From assembly GCA_900539625.1 (NCBI GenBank), contig UQCW01000028.1:1-31224 (forward strand): a stretch of DNA of 31,224 bases, given 5' to 3'. How positions within the stretch are numbered: position 1 is the first letter of the stretch; each line of letters starts with the position of its first letter. Below, piece by piece: positions 6,473 through 15,115 of the stretch. The stretch comes from an uncultured Prevotella sp. (GTDB lineage Bacteria > Bacteroidota > Bacteroidia > Bacteroidales > Bacteroidaceae). Below the pieces are notes generated by a model, which saw only the letters and a program-made list of their open reading frames with translations, had not been told where the DNA came from and ran no database searches. The translations under genes were made by a program, and so were the position numbers.

Positions 6473-7282
6473 TCAGTCTGCACCATTCTTGAGCTTTTTC
6501 GTTTCAAGGGCCGTGTGGCAGATGCTCTCCGTCATTGTCCGGTAGATGTTTTTCATCTGTGGCATGTCGTCAAGCATTTCCAGGTGTTTGTTGATGATGT
6601 TTTGGTCGAATCTCACGGCTGGCCCTGTCTGTGCCGCTACGGGAGAGAGGTGGTGCGCCTTTCTCACGGTTTCGTCTATGAGCGGCAGGAGGGTTTCAAA
6701 GGGAATGCCAGCTTTTTCCTTCAGAAGTTTTTCTGCCAGGGCAAAACAGTGGTTGGCGAAATTGCAGGCAAACACCGCCGCTGCATGCAGGCAAAGCCGA
6801 GCTTCTGTGTCGAGTTCGCTCACGTGGCTCGTTAGGGAGCGGGCCAGATTGTCAATCATTTCCAAACTCTGGCGGTTGCTTCCTTCGATGTAGCAGCGCA
6901 CTTCGCTGAAGTTGAGTGCTGCGTTTTTTGAGAATGTTTGCATCGGATAGATAACGCCGTGCCATTGGTTTAGGAAAACGTTGGCTGGCGTGCTGCCTGA
7001 TGTGTGGATGTGCAGAGCGTTTGGAAAGCGCAGACTGTTGATGGCTGCAATTTTTGGCAACACGTCGTCTTTGACACAATAGACGAAAATGTTTGCTTCC
7101 GGGAGGTCGGCAATGTCGTCAATGGCATCGGCTTCCACTTCCGCGGCCAGCGTTTGTGCCGAGGCAATGGTGTGGCTGTAGACGGCTTTGATTTTCATGC
7201 CTGCGTTTCTGAGCGCTTTTGCCATGTGTGTGGCCACGTTGCCTGCCCCGATGAAGGCGATTTGTTGGTCTGCTGGTGTCAT
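6473..7282 (-). CDS. Rossmann-like / DUF2520 protein
   Basis: 269 residues in two parts: an N-terminal NAD(P)-binding Rossmann fold with IAFIGAGNVATHMAKAL (GAGNVA at 12-17), and an all-helical C-terminal DUF2520 domain (from about residue 130) containing EARLCLHAAAVFACNFANHC and the TGPAVRFDQNII segment. The layout resembles 6-phosphogluconate-dehydrogenase-like and F420-dependent oxidoreductases, so a dehydrogenase on an unknown substrate is inferred. It heads the minus-strand group with kdsC and maf, a neighbourhood I recognise from other Bacteroidales. The leader is long: the best promoter candidate is about 270 bp upstream. Confidence 0.85.
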   Translation of the reverse strand: MTPADQQIAFIGAGNVATHMAKALRNAGMKIKAVYSHTIASAQTLAAEVEADAIDDIADLPEANIFVYCVKDDVLPKIAAINSLRFPNALHIHTSGSTPANVFLNQWHGVIYPMQTFSKNAALNFSEVRCYIEGSNRQSLEMIDNLARSLTSHVSELDTEARLCLHAAAVFACNFANHCFALAEKLLKEKAGIPFETLLPLIDETVRKAHHLSPVAAQTGPAVRFDQNIINKHLEMLDDMPQMKNIYRTMTESICHTALETKKLKNGAD

Positions 7283-7335
7283 GAGTTGTCGGTCGGTGTT
7301 GCTTTAGAGGTGTCTTGAATTCTCTGGCGTGGTGA

Positions 7336-7393
7336 GCAGTGTGTTTTTTGAAATCGCTTGATGCGGAAAAACACTGCCACATTGCCCGCAGTG
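7336..7393. promoter_or_regulatory. Alternative hairpins in the leader of the DUF2520 gene
   Basis: CACTGC (7372-7377) can pair with GCAGTG at 7336-7341, giving a longer stem that also uses flanking GTGG/CCAC and A/T runs, or with GCAGTG at 7388-7393, giving a short local stem. The two pairings exclude each other. They lie in the ~320-bp gap between relA and the DUF2520 gene. Such switching is seen in attenuators, but nothing else supports a regulatory function. Apart from this and the promoter candidate at 7555 I see nothing in 7283-7600. Confidence 0.25.
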
Positions 7394-7554
7394 GTAGGTG
7401 GGTTTTATGTCCCTTTTTTGCTTCTTTCCCGTTGCGGAGAGAACGCCAGGTTGGCATCTGTGTGTTGCACGTGGCTTCTGATGGAATGTCGTTCGCCGCT
7501 TTGCAATGGTCAGAATGTCTCAAAACGTCAGTCTGCCACCCCCGCTTGATAGCG

Positions 7555-7562
7555 CAAAGTTA
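7555..7562 (-). promoter_or_regulatory. Candidate -7 element (TAACTTTG) for the DUF2520-kdsC-maf group
   Basis: The minus strand reads TAACTTTG, fitting TAnnTTTG, 39 bp beyond the relA stop codon and about 270 bp upstream of the DUF2520 start. No TTG is seen at the right distance. It would separate this group from relA transcription. Confidence 0.4.
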
Positions 7563-7600
7563 CAAAAAAAACTGGTCTATGGGTGGATTTTTTTGTTTTT

Positions 7601-9808
7601 TTACGTTCGTGAAACGGCTTTTACACCTTTCACTCCGTTGAGCTTCTTGATCAATGCATTGAGTGCTTGCGTGTCGCCCACCATAATGGTCAGTGCGCCA
7701 GAGAAAAGTCCGTCGTTTGAGTCGATGCTGATGCTTCGGAGCATGATTTTCTCTTCCTTGGAGATGATGGACGTGATGTTATTGACGATGCCCAAATCAT
7801 CGTTGCCGACAACGTGGAGCGTGATGGGGTATTTGCTGTCGCCCTTTCCGGCCCATTTTGCAGGTACGATGCGGTAGCCGAAGCGTTGGCGGAGCGCTGG
7901 TGCGTTCGGACAATTGGTGCGATGGATTTTGATGCCGCCGTTGACCGTGACAAAGCCGAAGACATCGTCGCCATAGACTGGGTTGCAGCAGCGTGCCATT
8001 TGGAAGTCGATGCCTTTGAGGTTACGGTCGATGATGAGAACGTCGTCAGACGACGTCGTTGTCTGGTCCTTCTCTTTCTCCATCGTAAATTCGCCTGCGC
8101 TTCGCGTGGCGGCGCGTTCGGCCAGTCCCTGTTCGCGTTTTGCAAGCTCTTGGTAGCGCTCAATGAGGGCGTTGGGGTCAAGGCGTTCTTCGGCGATGGC
8201 TTTGTAGAATTCCGTCGACTCTTTGTAGCCCGTCTTTTTGATTAGTTGGTTGATGATGGCTTCGTCCCAATCAATCTTGCGGTTTTTCAGTTTGCGCTCC
8301 AGAAGTTCGCGGGCAAGGACACCTTCGCGGGCTTGCAGGTCGCGCACAGCGGTGCGAATTTTTGAGCGGGCATGTGATGAGACGGCGATGTTCAGCCATT
8401 CAAGGCGCGGCATCTGCGAGGTGGCGGTCAGAATTTCCACGTGGTCGCCGCTTTCCAGTTTTTGCCGGATGGAAACGCCGCGGCCGTTGATGCGTCCGCC
8501 AACGCAGTGGTTTCCAATATTGGAGTGGATGTGGTAGGCAAAGTCGAGCACCGTTGATTCTGGTGGGAGACGGTAGAGGTCGCCTTTTGGCGTGAAGACA
8601 TAAACCTCCCGTTTGTTCACCTTCTCTGAAAGGTTTTCACAGAGCATTTGCTCGTTGCCCGTTTCGAGGGCGCTACGGATGTCGGCCAGCCAGGCATCGA
8701 CACCGCCTTCGCTACTCTTTACGCCCTTGTAGCGCCAGTGGGCCGCCAGTCCGTGTTCGGCCACTTCGTCCATGCGCTCGGTTCGGATTTGCACTTCCAC
8801 CCATTTGTCTTCAGGACCTCTCACGGTGATGTGCAGGCTCTCGTAGCCGTTGCTTTTTGGAACAGTCACCCAGTCGCGCAGGCGTTTCAGGTTTGGCTCA
8901 TAGTGGCCCGTGATGAGCGAGAATACGTTCCAGCAGTCCTTCAGTTCCTGCGAGCGCGGAGAGTCGAGGATGATGCGGATGGCAAAGAGGTCGTAAACGC
9001 CATTGAATCCGCATTGCTGCTTCTTCATCTTTTGCCAGATGGAATGGATGCTCTTCGTGCGTCCCTTGATATGGTAGCGCAGTCCTTCTTTGTTGAGCAT
9101 CTCCGCAATAGGTGCGATGAAGCGTTCGATATAGGCATCGCGTGAACGTTTCGTGGCGTTAAGGTTTTCCTTGATCATGTAGTAGGCATCGTGTTCCAGA
9201 TATTTCAAGGAAAGATCCTCCAATTCGCTTTTCAACGTGTAGAGACCCAGTTTGTGTGCCAGTGGCGCGTAAAGATAGGCCGCTTCGATCGACACGCGCC
9301 GCTGTTCCGCCACGTTGGGCGTGTCTTTGATGTTGCGCATGACAACGACACACCAGGCGATGAGTAGCAACACGTTTCGCATGTCGCCCGCTTGCGTCAC
9401 AAAGAGGTTGCGGAAGTTGTCGGTCTTCATGGCTTCCGTTTTTGCGTTGAGCTGTTGCGTGCGCAGCAGACCGTGTAGCGAATCCTGCCAGTGGCGCGGC
9501 GTTTTTTTGATGAACTCTTCGGCGTCGGCCAGGTCGCCGAGAATGAAACTCAATATGAAAGCTGGCAGCACGTTTCCGCACAGTCCTATTTCATTTGCGG
9601 CCAGTTTTACGCTCTCCAAAGCTATGGTGATTTTGTTGAAGCCGAAAGCGTCACGCATGGAGGCTCCTTTTTCCAGTGCCTGTTCCATGAGTGTCCAAAG
9701 CTGTCTTGCATCTTTGCTTGACGGACGGATGTCTTTGTTGCGGTATAGTTCCAACAGGCTTTGCCGCAATTGCAGGCGCTCGCCAGGTGTGAACGTGTTT
9801 TCTTTCAT
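7601..9808 (-). CDS. relA: RelA/SpoT homologue, apparently synthetase-only (p)ppGpp synthetase
   Basis: 735 residues in the usual long-RSH order: degenerate HD region (about 1-190), synthetase (about 235-360; GRTKSIHSIWQKM, YDLFAIRIIL, PKSNGYESLH, VEVQIRTERMDEVAEHGLAAHW), TGS domain (about 401-460; VYVFTPKGDLYRLP), a conserved MARCCNPVYGDDVFGFVT region and a C-terminal ACT domain (about 665-735). The HD hydrolase signature HDxxED is absent: the equivalent stretch reads ILSFILGDLADAEE, and the later ADRLHNMRTL is AWCVVVMRNI. It should therefore make (p)ppGpp from ATP and GDP/GTP on starved ribosomes but not degrade it; a second, bifunctional Rel is expected elsewhere. It lies 141 bp downstream of nudC on the same strand. 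Confidence 0.9.
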   Translation of the reverse strand: MKENTFTPGERLQLRQSLLELYRNKDIRPSSKDARQLWTLMEQALEKGASMRDAFGFNKITIALESVKLAANEIGLCGNVLPAFILSFILGDLADAEEFIKKTPRHWQDSLHGLLRTQQLNAKTEAMKTDNFRNLFVTQAGDMRNVLLLIAWCVVVMRNIKDTPNVAEQRRVSIEAAYLYAPLAHKLGLYTLKSELEDLSLKYLEHDAYYMIKENLNATKRSRDAYIERFIAPIAEMLNKEGLRYHIKGRTKSIHSIWQKMKKQQCGFNGVYDLFAIRIILDSPRSQELKDCWNVFSLITGHYEPNLKRLRDWVTVPKSNGYESLHITVRGPEDKWVEVQIRTERMDEVAEHGLAAHWRYKGVKSSEGGVDAWLADIRSALETGNEQMLCENLSEKVNKREVYVFTPKGDLYRLPPESTVLDFAYHIHSNIGNHCVGGRINGRGVSIRQKLESGDHVEILTATSQMPRLEWLNIAVSSHARSKIRTAVRDLQAREGVLARELLERKLKNRKIDWDEAIINQLIKKTGYKESTEFYKAIAEERLDPNALIERYQELAKREQGLAERAATRSAGEFTMEKEKDQTTTSSDDVLIIDRNLKGIDFQMARCCNPVYGDDVFGFVTVNGGIKIHRTNCPNAPALRQRFGYRIVPAKWAGKGDSKYPITLHVVGNDDLGIVNNITSIISKEEKIMLRSISIDSNDGLFSGALTIMVGDTQALNALIKKLNGVKGVKAVSRT

Positions 9809-9949
9809 AATGATCAGTTTTTAAAAGAACGGAAGGTCTTGTCGGGAGGCCTCCCTTGATGATGAGCTGGGCGTGTCTTTGTGCGGATGAATGGCGGCAG
9901 GGCGCATTTGAAGGACGATTGCGTCGTTTTGTCAGTGCACCATCGAGCG

Positions 9950-10711
9950 CTATTTTCCTTGTTGCCAGAGGTCGATGAGTTGGCGTGCGAGGCTTACTTT
10001 GCCTGGTATTTCAGGCAAATTTTCGCGTGTGAACCATCCGCCCTTGTTGAGCTCAGAACGCTGGAGTTTCAGCGCTCCGCCAGCATATTCCGCCATGAAT
10101 CCAACCATGAGTCCGCAGGGATAAGGCCACGGCTGACTCTTGACATATCTGAGGTTTTTGATGGAGATGTGGGTCTCTTCCATCACTTCGCGATGTACAC
10201 ATTCCTCCAGTGTTTCCCCAGTTTCGACAAATCCGGCAACGAGTCCCAGATAGTCGCCCTTGAATTTGTTGCTCTGAACCAAAAGAATCTCCTGACCTTC
10301 GTTGCGCGTGATGGCCACGATGATGGCTGTTGCCAATGCGGGCCATACTTCCTTTCCGCAGTTGGTGCAGCGCTTGGAAATGTCGGTGTGCATCGCCATT
10401 GGTGCGCCGCAAACACCGCAGAATTTGGTGCAACTATCCCAGTAGAGCAATTCGCGGGCCTTTCCGGCCATGAGATAGAGTGGGGAGGAAAGCGTGTCAA
10501 ACGACTGTCTTAGCCCAATCATTTTCAGGTTCTCGTCGCATACGGGAGTGTCGATGCGAAAGGCGCGGCAGGGCGTTCCGTTGAGCTCGGGAAGCGTCAT
10601 GACGTGATGCCACGGCTCTTGCTTGACGGGAGGTTCTTCGGCGCAGGGAATTTCATTGTTGTTGGTCAGCAGAATCGCGTCGCTGAGAAATACAAACCAA
10701 TAGGTTTTCAT
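9950..10711 (-). CDS. nudC: NAD(H) pyrophosphatase NudC
   Basis: 253 residues. A zinc ribbon (CGVC at 98-101 and CTNC at 115-118) precedes a Nudix domain whose box at 160-182 (GFVETGETLEECVHREVMEE...) has the GX5EX7REUXEE pattern. SQPWPYP at 192-198 is the NADH-pyrophosphatase signature (SQPWPFPxS) located just after the Nudix box. NudC cleaves NADH to NMNH and AMP and removes NAD caps from RNA. The protein is close to E. coli NudC (257 residues). It sits between the pgm terminator and relA, all on the minus strand; whether it shares a transcript with relA is not evident. Confidence 0.93.
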   Translation of the reverse strand: MKTYWFVFLSDAILLTNNNEIPCAEEPPVKQEPWHHVMTLPELNGTPCRAFRIDTPVCDENLKMIGLRQSFDTLSSPLYLMAGKARELLYWDSCTKFCGVCGAPMAMHTDISKRCTNCGKEVWPALATAIIVAITRNEGQEILLVQSNKFKGDYLGLVAGFVETGETLEECVHREVMEETHISIKNLRYVKSQPWPYPCGLMVGFMAEYAGGALKLQRSELNKGGWFTRENLPEIPGKVSLARQLIDLWQQGK

Positions 10712-10723
10712 TCCGTTTTTATT

Positions 10724-10783
10724 TTTAAAAAGGCAGGTTCCACCGCCTATAACAATTGTGTTGTTACAGAGATGAAACCTGCC
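10724..10783 (-). terminator. Intrinsic terminator downstream of pgm
   Basis: GGCAGGTT (10732-10739) pairs with AACCTGCC (10776-10783); inside, TAACAA and TTGTTA form a second stem. On the minus strand the structure is followed by CCTTTTTAAAAA. It lies 77 bp after the phosphomutase stop and just before nudC. Confidence 0.7.
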
Positions 10784-10859
10784 ATAATGTCAAACGGGTA
10801 ATTTGTTTTTCCCGTTTATTCTTGTGTTCTCATGCTTGGAAAGTCTGAGATTGCCTGTT

Positions 10860-12608
10860 TTACAATCCAAGAGATTTCTTGACAGCCTCCACCTTTTCCG
10901 CAGCTTCTGCGCGGGCGCTTTCATAGCATTTCGGGCAACCCATCTTGCCCATCACTTCAATGTAGAACTTGATTTTTGGTTCCGTTCCGGAAGGACGTAC
11001 ACTGACTTTTATGCCGTCTTCCGTAAACCACTGTAATACGTTGCTTGGTTCTGGGAAGTCGAGCTTCGTCTTGTTGCCTTCGGCATCGGTGGCAGTCAGG
11101 TCGGCATAGTCTTTCGTGCATACAACCTTCGAGCCTGCGATTTCCTTAATGCCTTCGGTGCGGAACTTGGTCATCATGGCCTTGATTTCATCGGCACCGC
11201 TCTTGCCAGGCTTCACCACGTTGATGGTGTTGTTGAGCGAGAAGCCATATTCTACGTAGATGTCCATCAGAATGTCGAAGAGCGTCTTGCCCTGGTCTTT
11301 TGCCCAAGCGCAGATTTCTGCCAGGAGAGAGCAAGCGGAAACGGCATCCTTGTCGCGTACGAAGTCTTCGGCCATGAAGCCGTAGCTTTCTTCGCCGCCA
11401 CCGATATATTGCTTCTTGCCTTCATTGATGCGGATTTCTCTTGCAATCCACTTGAAGCCGGTGTAGCAGTCGTGCATTTCCACATGGTTCTTCTTGGCGA
11501 TTTCGCGGATGAGTTCTGTCGTGACGATGGTCTTGACGATAAACTCGTTGCCCTTCATCTGTCCTTGCGCAATGCGGTTCTTGATGATGTAATAGAGGAA
11601 AATCATGCACGTTTGGTTGCCATCGACGAGCACCCATTCGCCTTTGCTGTTTTTGCAGGCCATGCCCACGCGGTCGGCGTCAGGGTCGCTTGCCATTACA
11701 ATGTCGGCATCAATCTTCTTGGCCAATTCAAGAGCCAAAGTCAATGCTTCACCGTTTTCGGGGTTCGGGCTGACAACGGTTGGGAAGTCGCCGCTCTTCA
11801 CCATCTGCTCGGGAACGGTGTGTACGTTTTCAAAGCCCCAAAGCTTGAGCGACTGTGGGATGAGCATCATGCCAGTGCCGTGCAACGGGGTGTAGACAAT
11901 CTTGAGGTCCTTCTGGCGCTGGATGCAGGCAGGGTCAATGGAGATCGTGTGTACCTTGTTGAGGTAAATCTCGTCGATTTCTTTGCCAACGATGGTGATC
12001 AAGTCTTTGTTGCCTTCAAACTTGATGTCTTCCACCTTCACCTTGTTAACTTCTTCAATGATGCCTTTGTCGTGTGGAGCAAGCACCTGTGCACCATCAT
12101 CCCAGTATGCCTTATATCCGTTGTATTCCTTCGGATTGTGGCTGGCCGTCAGGATAATTCCGCTCTGGCAGCCCAGATGACGGATGGCGAAAGACATTTC
12201 GGGAGTTGGACGCATGTCTTCGAAGAGATAGACCTTGATGCCGTTTGCCGAGAAGATGTTGGCACTTGTCTCGGCGAAGAGGCGTGAATTGTTGCGGCAG
12301 TCGTGGCCAACAACAACAGAGATTTCATCGCGGTCTTTGAAATTCTTGTTTAGATAGTTTGACAAACCCTGTGTGGCAGCGCCAACGGTATAGATGTTCA
12401 TACGGTTGGTGCCAGCACCCATAATGCCGCGCAAACCGCCTGTTCCAAATTCAAGAGTCTTGTAGAACGCGTCAATCAGCTGCGTCTTGTCTGGGTTCTC
12501 CATCATGGCCTTTACTTCCTGCTGCGTCTTCTCGTCGTAGAGGGGTGAGGTCATCCATTCGCGGGCAACGGCCTCGCATTTCTGAATCAGAGTTTCTTGA
12601 TTTTCCAT
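10860..12608 (-). CDS. pgm: Phosphoglucomutase/phosphomannomutase family protein
   Basis: 582 residues from the ATG at 12608; an in-frame ATG at 12746 adds 46 residues rich in Ser, Thr, Lys and Arg (KKSTLPRKLHNAVTRLTRQ) that are not family-like, so the shorter start is chosen. The family motifs are FGTGGLRGIMG (53-64), the active-site serine loop LTASHNPKEYNG (S156), the metal loop DPDADRVG, the sugar-binding GGEESYGF and the phosphate-binding RPSGTEPKIKFY near the C-terminus. It interconverts hexose 1- and 6-phosphates in central carbon and envelope-sugar metabolism. A terminator follows. The 250 bp upstream, to the glyoxalase gene, hold no recognisable gene or promoter. Confidence 0.93.
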   Translation of the reverse strand: MENQETLIQKCEAVAREWMTSPLYDEKTQQEVKAMMENPDKTQLIDAFYKTLEFGTGGLRGIMGAGTNRMNIYTVGAATQGLSNYLNKNFKDRDEISVVVGHDCRNNSRLFAETSANIFSANGIKVYLFEDMRPTPEMSFAIRHLGCQSGIILTASHNPKEYNGYKAYWDDGAQVLAPHDKGIIEEVNKVKVEDIKFEGNKDLITIVGKEIDEIYLNKVHTISIDPACIQRQKDLKIVYTPLHGTGMMLIPQSLKLWGFENVHTVPEQMVKSGDFPTVVSPNPENGEALTLALELAKKIDADIVMASDPDADRVGMACKNSKGEWVLVDGNQTCMIFLYYIIKNRIAQGQMKGNEFIVKTIVTTELIREIAKKNHVEMHDCYTGFKWIAREIRINEGKKQYIGGGEESYGFMAEDFVRDKDAVSACSLLAEICAWAKDQGKTLFDILMDIYVEYGFSLNNTINVVKPGKSGADEIKAMMTKFRTEGIKEIAGSKVVCTKDYADLTATDAEGNKTKLDFPEPSNVLQWFTEDGIKVSVRPSGTEPKIKFYIEVMGKMGCPKCYESARAEAAEKVEAVKKSLGL

Positions 12609-12858
12609 ATTATTGGTGGTTGATTTTGTGAGGGCGCTCTGGGATTGGCGCATTTGACGGGTTAGCCTCGTCACTGCGTTGTGCAGCTTTCTTGGCAGTG
12701 TGCTCTTTTTGATGGCCGTGCTTTCTTGGGTATCGTTGTCATCCAAGCGGGTTGCACCTTGTATAAGCGTGGCTTCAGAGTATTTGCGGCTTTGCCGGCA
12801 ATTGTATGTCTTTTTAATGGTTGCGGCCAGAAGTCTCAGAATGTCCCTGTGATGTGTT

Positions 12859-13248
12859 TCAGTTTTGTTCCAGTGGAAGGATTTCTATCCAATATCCGTC
12901 TGGGTCAGAGATGAAATACAAGCCCATCTCTTCATTTTCAAAGCAGACGCAATTCATTGCCTTGTGTGTGGCGCGTGTGGCTGCATAATCACCTGGAACG
13001 CGCAGGCAGATGTGAAATTCGCATTCGCCGAGGTCGTATGGCTGAGGATGTTCTTTGAGCCATGTCAGCTCCAGTTTGAAATCGCTGTTCTCGTTTTTCA
13101 GATAAACGATTTTAAACGCTCCGTCTGGCCCGTTGATTTCACCGCACGGCTCCAGGCCAAGAGCTTCGCGATAAAAGGCGATGCTTCGCTCAAGGTCGGT
13201 GACGTTGATGTTGAAATGGTCGAATTTCGCTGAGATTTTTGATTCCAT
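12859..13248 (-). CDS. gloA: Glyoxalase I-like VOC-family protein
   Basis: 129 residues starting at the ATG of 13248, supported by a -7 promoter element 54 bp upstream; the longer start at 13293 would put the first codon about 9 bp from that element and adds a non-conserved basic stretch. The fold is the usual vicinal-oxygen-chelate dimer unit with likely metal ligands H11 (FDHFNI), E60 (KLELTW), H79 (FHICL) and E122 (YWIEILP), and the GloA-like SIAFYREALGL and DPDGYWIEI phrases. Probable lactoylglutathione lyase or an analogue using another thiol (methylglyoxal detoxification); Bacteroidales often lack glutathione, so the exact co-substrate is uncertain. It is single, between htrA and pgm. 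Confidence 0.85.
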   Translation of the reverse strand: MESKISAKFDHFNINVTDLERSIAFYREALGLEPCGEINGPDGAFKIVYLKNENSDFKLELTWLKEHPQPYDLGECEFHICLRVPGDYAATRATHKAMNCVCFENEEMGLYFISDPDGYWIEILPLEQN

Positions 13249-13301
13249 GTGTTGTTGAATGATTTGTTGGGGCCGCTTTCTTGTATGGCCCAAGTCGTAG
13301 G

Positions 13302-13309
13302 CAAAGGTA
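13302..13309 (-). promoter_or_regulatory. -7 element (TACCTTTG) of the glyoxalase-like gene
   Basis: The minus strand reads TACCTTTG, an exact TAnnTTTG match. It gives a leader of about 45-50 nt before the ATG at 13248. No -33 TTG is seen. Confidence 0.5.
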
Positions 13310-13487
13310 GTATAAAAATGTGATATTGGCGTCTCCTACGAGAAGTTTTTTCTGAAAGCCGTAAAATCTTAATCAGTTGTTTGCAAACCTCTTTTGCCAT
13401 TGTAATGTGTTGGGGTTTTGGCTCGTTCAGTGGCGACGCTTTATACAGCCTAAAACAGATAATCCAGAAATTACTTTATAAAGAATA

Positions 13488-13528
13488 AGCAGAGCCACAC
13501 CTCAATTTGTATTGGGCGTGGCTCTGCT
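13488..13528 (-). terminator. Terminator hairpin downstream of htrA
   Basis: AGCAGAGCCAC (13488-13498) pairs perfectly with GTGGCTCTGCT (13518-13528), and the inner CTCAAT/ATTGGG extends the stem. It lies 23 bp after the htrA stop codon. Reading on the minus strand the tail is TTATTCTTTAT; on the plus strand it is ATTTTTTG, so it may work in both directions. Confidence 0.75.
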
Positions 13529-13551
13529 ATTTTTTGTGTTTGTGATGGTGG

Positions 13552-14997
13552 TTATTTTTTCTTACTATCCTTTGGTTGCGTCAGTTCAATCGTGTAGCTG
13601 CGGTTAAGTCCGCTTTGTGATTTGGCTCGAATCCACAGTACGCGATCGGTTGAGAGGTTGGCGCTCTTCACCGCTTCATCGAAATCTTCGGTGGTGCGCA
13701 TTTCGCGGTCGTTCACCTGCATGATGATGGTGCCCTTTGTTATGCCAGCATCCTTCATCTTGCCGCTGCGGATGGCGGATACAACCAGGCCATAGCGGAG
13801 GTTGAGCTCCTTCTTTTCGGCGTCGGTTAACGGGCGGAGGGCAGCTCCCATCATGTCACTGTCAACAGCTTCGACTTTAGAAGTGGTACCCTGCACGTTG
13901 CGGAGAGTGACGGTGGCTTTGCGCTCTTTCTTCTCGCGCATGTATGTCACTTCAACTTTGTCGCCAGGGCTAAGCTTTGATATCTGTTCTTGAAGCTGGC
14001 CCATGTTTTCGACCTTGTGGCCGTTGATGGCGGTGATGACATCGCCTTCTTTCAAAACTTCTTCAACTGCACTTCCAGTGGTTGTCTCGGCAACGTAGAC
14101 ACCAGTGAGTGTGCCCAGATCAACGTCTTTGCCATCGCGTTCTTTCTTCTGGTCGATGTAGGCAGAAACGTCGTTGCCCTTGATACCGAGAACGGCGCGT
14201 TGCACAGTGCCGAACTTTTTGAGGTCGTCCACAACCTTGTTCATGATTGATGTCGGGATGGCGAAGCCGTAGCCAGAGAAAGACCCTGTTTGTGAGTACA
14301 GCATAGCATTGATGCCCACCAGTTCGCCACGGGCGTTGACCAGTGCTCCTCCTGAGTTGCCTGGATTGATGGCAGCGTCGGTCTGTATGAAACTTTCGAT
14401 GCCGCCTGTTGCGCCAAGTCCTCGCGCTTTGGCACTGACGATGCCCGCTGTGACGGTTGACGTTAGACTGAACGGATTGCCGATGGCAAGAACCCATTCG
14501 CCCACTTTTAGGTTTTCTGAGTTGCCAACAGTAATGGGTTGCAGTTTGTTGGCCTCGATTTTGATGAGCGCCAAGTCGGTCTGGGGGTCAGTGCCGATGA
14601 TGCGGCCCTTAAATTCGCGGTTGTCGTTAAGTTTCACAAGCAGTTCGTCGGCATCCTTCACCACGTGGTTGTTAGTTACGATGTAGCCGTCGGCCGAGAG
14701 TATCACGCCAGAGCCGGCACCTTGCCGCTTCGGAGTTTGGATTTGGCGCTGCTGTTGGCGGCCGCCGCCGTTTCCGAAGAAGTCGCTGAAGAAATCTTCA
14801 AACGGGTCAACATATTGGATGGTTTGCGTTTTGCTGTTGGTGGTGACCTTTATGTACACAACGGAATTGACGGAATTTTCGGCTGCATACGTCAAGTCGA
14901 TCGGTTGGGCAACTGAGGCCTTTTGTGCTGTTGCTGGGATGCCGGCTCCGAGAAGGAGTCCGCCAGCAAGGATGAACAATGATAATTTCTTTTTCAT
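13552..14997 (-). CDS. htrA: Periplasmic serine protease of the HtrA/Deg family
   Basis: 481 residues from the ATG at 14997, which opens a Sec signal peptide (MKKKLSLFILAGGLLLGAG, cut after about ATAQ25). The open frame continues 204 codons upstream without a stop, but that part contains the promoter and a leader hairpin and does not read like protein. The trypsin-like domain has the triad H111 (NNHVV), D141 (TDLALI) and S215 (NPGNSGG). Two PDZ domains follow, about 270-370 and 385-475. A Gly/Gln-rich loop (NGGGRQQQRQ) at 76-85 matches the LA loop of Deg proteases. It degrades or refolds misfolded envelope proteins. Flanked by a hairpin leader upstream and a terminator downstream, so monocistronic. 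Confidence 0.93.
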   Translation of the reverse strand: MKKKLSLFILAGGLLLGAGIPATAQKASVAQPIDLTYAAENSVNSVVYIKVTTNSKTQTIQYVDPFEDFFSDFFGNGGGRQQQRQIQTPKRQGAGSGVILSADGYIVTNNHVVKDADELLVKLNDNREFKGRIIGTDPQTDLALIKIEANKLQPITVGNSENLKVGEWVLAIGNPFSLTSTVTAGIVSAKARGLGATGGIESFIQTDAAINPGNSGGALVNARGELVGINAMLYSQTGSFSGYGFAIPTSIMNKVVDDLKKFGTVQRAVLGIKGNDVSAYIDQKKERDGKDVDLGTLTGVYVAETTTGSAVEEVLKEGDVITAINGHKVENMGQLQEQISKLSPGDKVEVTYMREKKERKATVTLRNVQGTTSKVEAVDSDMMGAALRPLTDAEKKELNLRYGLVVSAIRSGKMKDAGITKGTIIMQVNDREMRTTEDFDEAVKSANLSTDRVLWIRAKSQSGLNRSYTIELTQPKDSKKK

Positions 14998-15071
14998 GCT
15001 AATTATACATTTGTTTTTTAAGATTTTGCTTTCGGTTGGGGCACGTCCTATATGCGTGTCCTGTATGATAG

Positions 15072-15097
15072 GCCCCACGCTTTGGGGCTTGTTTTTT
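15072..15097 (+). terminator. Rho-independent-type hairpin in the htrA leader, oriented on the plus strand
   Basis: GCCCCA (15072-15077), a 5-nt loop and TGGGGC (15083-15088) are followed by TTGTTTTTT. In this direction it has all the parts of an intrinsic terminator, yet no plus-strand gene ends here. On the minus strand the same stem falls in the htrA 5' leader, about 75 nt before the start codon. It may shield htrA from antisense transcription or stabilise its mRNA. Confidence 0.5.
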
Positions 15098-15107
15098 AAA
15101 CTGAGCG

Positions 15108-15115
15108 CAAAAATA
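15108..15115 (-). promoter_or_regulatory. Candidate -7 element (TATTTTTG) of htrA
   Basis: The minus strand reads TATTTTTG, fitting TAnnTTTG, which would give a leader of about 105 nt including the GCCCCA hairpin. The surroundings are A/T-rich, so a chance match is possible. Confidence 0.4.

Noticed and set aside
12609..12746. 46-residue N-terminal extension of the phosphoglucomutase
   Set aside because: Residues are not conserved in the family, and MENQETLIQK at 12608 matches the usual start.
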